From Apricaphanius iberus (Eukaryota; Chordata; Actinopteri; Cyprinodontiformes; Aphaniidae), in assembly GCA_028564705.1 (NCBI GenBank), contig JAPXFQ010002669.1:1054001-1118000 (forward strand): a stretch of DNA of 64,000 bases. The letters run 5' to 3'. The notes below the pieces were generated by a model. The model did not search any database, had not been told where the DNA came from, and saw nothing but the letters and a program-made list of their open reading frames with translations. Both the position numbers and the translations under genes were made by a program. Each line of letters begins with the position of its first letter. Positions within the stretch are counted from its first letter, which is position 1. Below are positions 55,912-64,000 of the stretch, in pieces.

Positions 55912-56618
55912 TTAAAGGAAAGTAAACACATGTGCCCTAATTGGGTGCAAGATGTATGAAATATAAGATAACTACTATTTTACCCAGCGTTATGGAGCTC
56001 AGTGGCCAAACACCGTACCAGTTCGAGCTGTTGGCTCAGGGCGCTAAATCAGCTCTGCCTGAAGCCAGCAGCACGTATAGTAACAAGCAAAAACAGAGAG
56101 CCTAGCGCTAGCATCGATGCTAATTAGCTTTTGAGGGAATCATGGCGGCAGCTTTTGTTTCCTTATTCACTGTATATTTAAAATATACAGGTTGTAACTT
56201 ATGGCTTTGAACCACTTCAACGTTGTGGTCCTCCAAAGTGCGATATACGGATTTCAGCTTTCTCTGTTTCTCTCAGGATTGGGGTGCACGTAGCACACAA
56301 GATAAACAATTTCAACTCTTCATGGGGCGGGGCGAGTGTGTCTGAGAGAGGGAGGGTGTCTCTATGAGACCAGCCCTGTGACGTACACAATGGAAAAGAT
56401 GTACCACTCTCAGCCACACAGAAATTTCAAATGCAGTAGCCACACATTGACCATGAGCTGCAGCCCTAAGATGTTTGTAGACCAAAAAATGTAGAATTTA
56501 ACAAGTTTACAAGAAAAAGTAAAAAAATGCCCTGAAACTGAAATATTACATTGGTAAAGACCCATTTATACAGTTTATAAGCAAATAAAAGTTGTTTTGG
56601 GGTTTAGTTACTCTTTAA
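55912..56618. mobile_element. TTAA-flanked MITE
   Basis: The left end TTAAAGGAAAGTAAAC and the right end GTTTAGTTACTCTTTAA are imperfect inverted repeats that start and end with TTAA, the duplication used by piggyBac and Kolobok elements. No transposase inside. Confidence 0.5.
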
Positions 56619-56839
56619 ACAAATGAATTGATACCGGTGTGCTTAACCGTTGCATATCAGGGGGTTGTTGAAATGGAGATACATATCTAAAAAGAAGGTT
56701 AGATCTGACAAATTTAGCGTAATTTTACTCAGTTTTGTGTAACCTTTTTGAAACATGATAGATTTTGACCCCTGCCTAAACCTATGAGTGAGCTCCATTT
56801 GGGAGATAATATTAATTGGACCCAAGTCCGCATATTTCC

Positions 56840-57340
56840 TTAAAGGCACAGTGTTTAATTTTCGGCCAATAGGGAGCAGTGCATAACTAAATTATCACAA
56901 GCATGTCCACAGTAAGAAACTCAACAACGGAGGTCCAACTAGTGCTGTTTTCAAACGCTCAATTCCCTGAGAATTATCTATTTGCAGCAACATGACGAGC
57001 ACATCAGTCTCTCTTTCATCGCTTGGAACTAGTGAAGAGGTAAAGATGTATTTATGGCAAAACTTTTTTGCATTTTGAGGGAAAATCAATGTTTTAATAG
57101 CGGGCGTGTTCCATGCGCTTTGTCTGTCCCGGGCTCTTGTAGAAGTAAAGATGTCATCTAATATGAATTTCCCATGAAAAGAGAACCCGCGCCTCTGTAT
57201 TTTAAAACTGATTTTTAAAGTCATGTTTTACAATATCGCCAATATTTTGCAATTAATGTGCTTTACGTAATTATTATTACATAATATTTTAATGGCTATT
57301 TTCAAAGATGTACTGCAAAAACTACACACTGTCACTTTAA
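56840..57340. mobile_element. TTAA-flanked MITE, second family
   Basis: TTAAAGGCACAGTGTTTAAT at the left and CTACACACTGTCACTTTAA at the right are imperfect inverted ends within TTAA. About 500 bp, no coding capacity. Confidence 0.6.
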
Positions 57341-57465
57341 AGAGGACTATAATTAGATTATAGAAAGCTCTTACAATTCGTCAGCTGTCATGGAAGGTTA
57401 TAAAAGACCAAAAATGTAATACGGACAAATTTACTACCTAATTGCATAAAAGTTTTTTTTGTTTG

Positions 57466-57772
57466 TTTTTGCTAGCTGCAGCCTGGAAAAATGTCATGCA
57501 ATATTGTTCTCTTGTTCTTCAGAATCCCAATCCCAAGAAAGGTCTTCAGTGTGTTTAACTTTTATTTTTCATTGGGTGGATTTGTTGTCAAAACTGACTA
57601 TAAATCAATGAATTTTAGACGTGCAAGATGACAGGAAATGTGCATTACGTAATAGACGTGATTCTGTAACTTTGTTACATCACCAATCTTTCTATCTGAC
57701 CGATGCATATTTGTGTGTGTGAGGGCATAACCCTTTCAATTAATGGCCCAGGATGTTCTTCCTATCTGGTGC
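57466..57772. repeat. Direct repeat, copy 2
   Basis: Partner of 52734-53042. It ends at GGGCATAACCC...GTTCTTCCTATCT, matching GGGCATAACCC...GTTCTTCCTTTCT of copy 1. Confidence 0.75.
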
Positions 57773-59060
57773 CTAATATACAGTATGTCAGTCTAATTAG
57801 CAAAGTGGATCCTGGGTCCCCTTGCAAGCCTATTTAATGAGTGTGTGTTTTTGTGTGCGCTCCCATGCCGGTGGTATCTTTCTGTTCATGCTGGCGGTCA
57901 AGCAGGGCGCCTGGGAGAACCGGACTGGTGTTTGATTGGCGCATGCCGCTGCGATCTGTTCCTTCCTGTTAGCGTACGCATCATTTCCTCTCACCCTGCC
58001 CAGAGCTACTGCCTTGCCATCTCACAATCACTCTGACACCATTCCATCCCTTCTCTTTATTTCTTCTCCTACTTCTCCTCCCCTTTTCTCGCATGACTTT
58101 TTATCCCTCTTACCCACAACAAGTCTCAATGTTCAGCTTTTATTCCGTGATTTGGCTCACATTTCACTATCCATTTTTTTTTTTACTCCTCTTCTTTTTT
58201 AGTTTTATTTCGGTCATAATGATGGTTATTTCAACCCTGTCTTTCTCCATTTGTCCATCTCTGTCCATCCCAGCTCTCCTAAGGCCACTTTTGTTGTAAC
58301 AACATGACAGCCAGTTCATCATCTGCAATGAAGCATCACTTTGCCTCTTGTTCCCTGTTTCTCTCCCCTTAAAACCTTCCAATTTCTCTGTCTCTCCTCT
58401 TCTGACCTCTTTCTCTTCCCCCGTTTCTGCCCTGCATTCAAACTTCCTACTCCCCATCTTCCTCACTCCTTGCTCTCCTCTTCCTCCTCCTCCTCAGCTG
58501 CTCTCCCTGAAGACAGGGCAGAATCAGCCAGGCAGAACAGCCAGCATGTTCCCCTGTTCTCTTACTCCATTTCTGCCGCAGAGCTCTCTGTTTCTCACAC
58601 ATATAGCCTTTCTTCAGCCTCGGCACATGTTATGTTACAGGGACTTTCAACGTCTCTGTTATGTTTTAATTTGTCTCCTGATTGCCCATTCATCTTCTGT
58701 TTCTTCATCGTTTATGTCCTCTCTTCCTCTTTTCTTTTCTCTTAAAGGCATTGCTCTGATATTGTTTCCCACTTTGCTAAGGGATCCTTCAGGGGTTGTT
58801 TAGAATTTTAAAGTAAGGTTATGTTAAAGGTTTTTGGGAAGTTTATATCTTTTCTTCAGTCTAGAACTATCTCAGTGTTTTCCTTTCGTTTCGGCTAAAA
58901 ATAAACGGTTGGACTCAGGGTTTGACTGGGACAAAAAAAATCAGCCTGAGCATTTTAAGCAGAGACCGGCCCTTCAGCTATTGATGGGGGAAAAAATGAA
59001 GCATGTTATTCTATAATGTAAGCTACTTATGTAGTGGAAACCAAAACTTCTTAATGTAGG
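57773..59060. other. Intergenic, strongly pyrimidine-rich 58030-58750
   Basis: Long plus-strand open frames here consist of Ser/Pro/Leu/Phe from TCC/CTT/TTC codons in a C/T-rich tract. No domain, splice pattern or homology was recognised, so they are not called as genes. Confidence 0.5.
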
Positions 59061-59376
59061 TAATTAGAAAATATGACAGATAGGAATTAGTGAACGTAGA
59101 GATGTTTTTCATTGACTATTTATTCACCAAAGGAATAAACAGTACAGCAGAGCAGAATATTTTAAGTAGGAACTATTAGAGGTATATGACCCAACTATTT
59201 TCCTGCCTTTTTTACCTGTCATATAAACTTTATTACCTTCCTTTCACAGTTTTAAAGGTTGCCATGTTTGATTAAATATTCTGCTCTCCTGTACTGTTTA
59301 TTCCTTTGGTGAATAAATAGTCAATGAAAAACATCTCTAGGGTCACTAATTCCTCTCTGTCATAATTTCTAATTAA
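59061..59376. repeat. Long inverted repeat (about 102-bp arms)
   Basis: Left arm 59061-59163 and right arm 59274-59376 are near-perfect reverse complements over ATGTTTTTCATTGACTATTT and AATAAACAGTAC, with a few indels. The spacer of about 110 bp is unrelated sequence. Transcription would give a long hairpin. Confidence 0.9.
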
Positions 59377-59440
59377 GTGCCTTTAAATGACATCTACTGG
59401 AAATTGGCACTGTATAAATAAACTGAATTGAATTGAATTT
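59377..59440. repeat. Teleost dispersed repeat end
   Basis: GGCACTGTATAAATAAACTG, then AATTGAATTGAATT: reverse-strand form of the TTTATTTATATAGCGCC repeat end. Confidence 0.55.
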
Positions 59441-59673
59441 GATCAGATAATCACAGCACTGGTATCTTTAATCTAAATAAATAGGTTAATCATGTATTCT
59501 TTACTGTACTGAAAAAACTACAGCAGGCATGCAAAATTAAGACGTATTAAGATGCACTAATTATATTTGATTCTAATAGAAGCATGTTCTGTGCATCAAG
59601 TTAGATGTAAAATTTCTGGACTCTGGACTTCGTGAAAGTAAAGTTCAGTCTAATCTTATTTGATTTGATACAT

Positions 59674-59706
<33 letters not shown>

Positions 59707-62700
59707 TCTTCAAAAAATCTCGCAAACCTCATGAGGAATCACCTCCCGCAGATCTGACTCTCACACTGCTTTAAACACCCCTAGGGGAGCTGGGACAGAG
59801 ATTGTAGATCTTTAAATAATTAGAGGAGATTGCCCCCTTTAATGAAGGGAGAGGTTTCAAGAAAGTTTAAAGGTCTGTCTTTCACCTTTCTGTCTCTCTA
59901 TCACTTTTCTTTCTCTCTATCCCCTTATGTCTTTCATTGTGAAAAATTTGAAAAACAAAAAGTCATTAAAAAAAATTATAATCATCAGTGGGTCCCAGTA
60001 AATTTGAACTTGAAGAACACAGAATGTGAGATGGGATTTAGGTTTCCGTTATGGTCGGGTTCAGCGTAGTCTTTATCACCACCTGTCAAAGACACACCAT
60101 CAATATTCATGTTCCTCAGGTTATTCACCTGTTTGTTTCTCCTCTGTCTGTCTGAGATCATTCATACTGTTGTATGGATGTGTGTACAGTAATATATAAA
60201 TTCTGTATATAATTATCAGCTAACCATAATACTTTCACTGGTATCATACTGACAGATGGCACTGGGGTGGAGGAAAATCTGGAAATGGTTGGCAGTGAAA
60301 GAGTTCAAATGTAATGCCTTATTGCAACCAACCACTGAAAGAGTAAAAATACACAAACAGTACGATGAACCATTCAAATCATTTAATACAGTAGCACAAC
60401 TGCAAATGTGTTAACAGTAGGTACATCGTAATTTTAAAAATTACAGTAAGTTACTGTAAATAACCTTAATATACCTATAATGCAAAGCGAATTAGGGTAA
60501 TTAACTGTAGAAATGTTTTCAGGTAAGTTACTGGGTATTTTACTGTAAAAAATACAGCAAAGGTCAACAGTCAACCCATTTTCAGATGATAGTGTAAATA
60601 TTGCTCCATTAGATGTTGTTCAAAGCTGGGGTTTTTTAACCTAACTCTGCTTTGGGGTTCATTCACAACAGATCGTCAGGTAGGTTTGGCTCGACTGGAA
60701 AACAAAATTGCAACATGGTTGCTGTTGTTAGCTGGTGTGGTTCGCATTCACACTGCTGTTTTTGTCAAAGGAACCAAAGCTTTTTAGTAGCATGTTAGGG
60801 GGGACACAAGAGTGACTTTGAGGTTAATTCCAACAGTAATGTCACTACTACTCATCCATTTTCATCTATTTTCTACTTTTCTACTTTTTATTTATTTTCT
60901 AATGCCACAATGGTAACAGTCACAGAGGAGACATCAGACCAGAGGTCAGCAGCAGGGACAATGATGATCCAGGTTCTTTCACAGGTAAGGAGAGATTAGA
61001 AATCGCTGAGAAACAGACATCCTTTTTTCACAGATATTTTAGAATTACTCTCATTCCCACTCCAAAATATCCTTTGTCTATAGTTGAATAGATAGCCCAG
61101 CAGAATTAGCCACCCTGACCCTTTTGTTCATAGTTCGTTAGAACCTTTAGCCAGCACCCTTCACGAGAGATATTTTGCAGATACTAAATCTAGCAAAGTA
61201 TATTAAAATGTTTGTTTGTGCAATTTGATCAATGTCAGTGAGTTTTATAACCTGTAAAAAACCCAACTTTTATTCAGAAGAGGAGAGTACCGATAATCGT
61301 TTTATTTATTGGGATTTGCTGGAGCCAGTGCATGAACGCGAACCTTCATTCTCCAACCTGTTAAAGCTTTGTAGATTGACACCAACAGTAAATTTGGACT
61401 GACATTTGAAGTAAGTTTTTTGTTTATACTGGGCAGGTAGCAGCTTGTAACACTCCACGTAAAACAGTGATTTAAATTGTTGTTTAGCCACAGAGCATTG
61501 GAATGGAATTTACATGATGGCTAACTGAATACAAGGGTAACAGTACATTTACACACCAAGCTTTTTCAGAATTTTATTTGTAAAAGAAATTGAAAACCAT
61601 TTACCCTTCATTGTTCAACCCGCATTTCCACTTTTTGGAGTTCTTTCATACAGGATTGTGACTGCAATATGACAAAACGACAGTATTCAATGGATAAGAA
61701 TTCTGGAATGCGACTATACATACAAAAGATTAGTATTAGTATTTTAAAAAGAAGGGACTTTTTTGTGTTTGCTCAAACACAAGCTTGACACTGGCTGAGC
61801 AGGAGGCTGCAGCAAAAATCTCTGCCTCCTGTTCTACATTTTGTAACTCTTGGAACCACAATTAAGCCTACTCTCTGAAAGTAAAACACTCTGTTAGGAT
61901 TGTATGTGTAGAATTTAATTTTATCAAAAATAATTCAGTGCATGTTCAAAACAGAGACAAGGAACCAATTTCCAGTTCTTAACATTTATTTTGAACAGAT
62001 TAACAAATTGCAGTTTACAGAGAAAACATGCCCTATTTTCTCTGGGCCAGACAAAGATTTCTGACGAAGAATGGTTTCCGTGTCATAACTTTTATAAACG
62101 TCCAAAAACTCCCAGGATTAATCTGCTCCAATCAGAACGTTTTAAACAGTGTCTTAACAATGATTGGATGTCAAGAAATCATGCAGTCATAAGGGACGTG
62201 TCTTTTCTCCTGGATCCAAGTCAAAAGTTCATTCTGAGTTTTATGGTTTATGGTCCTTCTTAAGCAAAACTCTTTGTCTCAGAGATCCTCAAAGGTCACA
62301 CATACTCCCACCAGAACTTTATCAGACCACACGTTAGTCCCAAGGTTTCCTCCTGACCTAATTTATGGCCGTACCATGGAGTAGGCTTTTCTGGCCCTTC
62401 CTCCCTACACCTGACTTCCATTCTTATCTAAAGACATCCTGTTTTTACAGCCTGCAATAAACTTACCCAAGAGTTTTATGACTTAAAAGCTTGTCCCAGT
62501 TAAATACTGGTCAAGGATATGTTTTACAACCATGCATAATAGAAAAACAGACTTTTATCTTCTGAATGCTAACTAAAGATATTAGCCCCAAAAAATAGAT
62601 ACAACATATGTCAATATAAGGTCTTTAAGATACAATCCAGGTAGGTTATTAAGAGATTTATTGTAATGAATTTTAATAGAACCTAGGGACATCCTGAATT

Positions 62701-62807
62701 ATAATAAAATAACATCTGCCTAAACCATTTTAACCTCTTCACTCTCAGACATGATGTACCCAGTTCAGGGAATATGAACTATATACATATATATATATAT
62801 ATATTTA
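59441..62807. other. Intergenic, no gene recognised
   Basis: (TA)n at about 59676-59706 and 62778-62803. At about 60430-60560, TTACAGTAAGTTACTGTAAA and TTTTACTGTAAAAAATACAG form palindromic patches typical of fish MITE debris. No supported genes. Confidence 0.45.
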
Positions 62808-62880
62808 AATTCAATTCAGTTTATTTATATAGCGCCGTTTCACAACAGATGTCATCTCAAGGCACTTTACAAGAAGAGTA
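62808..62880. repeat. Teleost dispersed repeat
   Basis: TTCAATTCAGTTTATTTATA, then AGCGCCGTTTCACAACAGAT, ending AAGAAGAGTA. Over 45 bp are identical to 19387-19435. Flanked by TA-rich runs. Confidence 0.8.
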
Positions 62881-63221
62881 AGATATATATATATATTATA
62901 TAACTGTGGTGTTTACTATAGAAAAGAAATGCAAGTAAAATAACTTATAGCTTTCCTTTCGGTTATAACAATACAAAATCATCATAGTTCATGGACGTAT
63001 TTTGTTTTTATCCAAAAGTAAAGAATTCAGTTTTGTTTAAAAATAAAAAGAGAAACTTTCATATTACTAAATTTTAAAAGATCATAGTGGTGATTTTTTT
63101 AATTGAAGGTCAAACTATGCAGCCCTGTCGAATTTTGCAATATTTGTATTGTCTCCAAAAACTAAAACTAAAAGTATTAATTATGATAAATAACAATGAA
63201 AGGGTCATACACTATGTACAG

Positions 63222-63224
<3 letters not shown>

Positions 63225-63263
<39 letters not shown>
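63225..63263. repeat. (TA)n microsatellite
   Basis: About 38 bp of TA alternation directly before the LINE fragment. Confidence 0.95.
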
Positions 63264-63264
<1 letters not shown>

Positions 63265-63793
63265 TTTGCAAAGAGTCATCTGAGATCCCCAGCATGTAAC
63301 AGCAAGGTGTACAATGCAGGCATAGTATACATAAATATCTGTGTGGATTATGGGCTGGAAACCACCCCAAGGTCAAAGTGGGAAACATCTCCAAAGGTGG
63401 TGGAGAATGACCAAGCAAAGATCCTGTGGGACTTCAATATCCAGACAGACAGGATGGTAATGGCGAACCACTCGGACATCGTGGTGGTTGATAAAGAGCA
63501 GAGTAAAGCCATTATAGTGAATGTGGCAATACCAAGTGATGGTAACATAAAGAAGAAGGAACATGATGAACGTTAAAATTACCAAGGGCCCAGAGAGGAG
63601 CTAGAGAAGGCTTGGAAGATTAAGGTGACAGTAGTACCCATGGTAATCGGAGGAGTTTGGGCAGTGACCCCCAAACTGGAGGAATGGCTCCAGCAGATCC
63701 CATGAAGAACCTCAGACATCTCAGTCCAGAAAAGTGCAGGACTTGGAACAGCAAAGATACTGTGCAGGACCCTCAACCTCCCAGGTCTCTGGT
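63264..63793 (+). pseudogene. Non-LTR retrotransposon C-terminal remnant (REL endonuclease end)
   Basis: Plus strand, 5' truncated next to a TA microsatellite. YGLETTPRSKWETSPKVVEN, then AKILWDFNIQTDRMVMANHS and DIVVVDKEQ: the C-terminal nuclease-like region of a fish REL-type LINE. The usual ANxPDIVVVD reads ANHSDIVVVD and the following acidic IDVAIP reads VNVAIP, so nuclease residues are lost. A stop near 63574 and a TGA near 63703 break the frame; VQKSAGLGTAKILCRTLNLP then LW with a stop (about 63793) marks the usual end. It is a different subfamily from the 29-31 kb copy. Confidence 0.75.
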
Positions 63794-63806
63794 AGAGAAC
63801 TGGTGA

Positions 63807-64000
63807 TATGGAGGCCGGCAGCGTAGCAGAGTCTTATGGTGGGGTGGCCGGCGGCGGAACAGAACCTTGCATCTGGGTGGCCGGCAACGGGGAACCTTCT
63901 GGGGAACCGGTTACGGGGAGGCCAGCATCTGGGGAACTGGGGACTTGGAGGCCGGTGTCTGGGGAACTGGTGACTTTGAGGCTAGTCGTGTCTGGAGAAC
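63807..64000 (+). repeat. GC-rich minisatellite of 30-33-bp units, runs off window
   Basis: Clear units at 63900-63929 (30 bp), 63930-63959 (30 bp), 63960-63992 (33 bp) and a partial from 63993. Each begins TGG(G/A)GAAC and contains a GGAGGCC-like word. Degenerate units with GGCCGGC words precede from about 63815. The array is open in one frame (about ten residues per unit), but nothing shows that it is translated. Confidence 0.8.

Noticed and set aside
57845..58803. Several long plus-strand frames rich in Ser, Pro, Leu and Phe
   Set aside because: They lie in a C/T-biased tract, overlap in more than one frame, and show no domain or splice context.

Overview
The window is animal nuclear DNA, almost certainly from a ray-finned (teleost) fish. 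Evidence: Tc1 DD34E transposons, PIF/Harbinger MITEs with TAA target duplications, Ty3/gypsy LTR elements, a DIRS-type tyrosine-recombinase retroelement, REL-type non-LTR elements, and short dispersed repeats typical of teleosts (TTTATTTATATAGCGCC-type). There is no operon structure, and host exons are split by GT-AG introns. The species cannot be named from the sequence.

One host gene is well supported: a compact ubiquitin-specific protease (USP, peptidase C19) on the + strand, 2079-7044. It can be spliced from 13 small exons with matching phases into about 434 codons. It carries the Cys box, the QDAHEFL motif, two cysteine pairs of the fingers, LILHLKRF, GHYVSD and WLHFND. Its introns hold a LINE fragment, a tRNA-derived SINE and a small foldback element.

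The rest is transposable elements and their decay, plus apparently non-coding DNA. 0-0.8 kb: 3' part of a Tc1 element with an intact catalytic triad. 9.6-13.0 kb: minus-strand gypsy element with both LTRs but a large pol deletion. 14.5-16.6 kb: plus-strand gypsy (Mag-like) pol remnant without RNase H. 18.5-21.9 kb: minus-strand endogenous retrovirus 5' end (LTR, primer site, gag), split by a Harbinger MITE that itself contains a dispersed repeat. 24.4-28.9 kb: minus-strand gypsy element whose pol frame is nearly open. 29.1-30.9 kb and 63.3-63.8 kb: C-terminal pieces of REL-type non-LTR elements. 31.4-32.1 kb: hAT-like non-autonomous element. 33.9, 36.5 and 53.6 kb: Harbinger copies. 34.7-35.6 kb: solo LTR with a perfect target duplication. 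43.4-44.8 kb: second Tc1 element, which has lost the first catalytic Asp. 46.1-46.4 kb: N-terminal piece of a different Tc1-like element. 53.0-54.8 kb: DIRS-like element split by a Harbinger insertion. 55.9-57.3 kb: two TTAA-flanked MITEs. 59.1-59.4 kb: long inverted repeat. Microsatellites and minisatellites lie throughout.

The genes do not act together as one system. The USP is a host gene, and the repeats record successive insertions, several of them nested. All family calls come from reading motifs; no database search was run.
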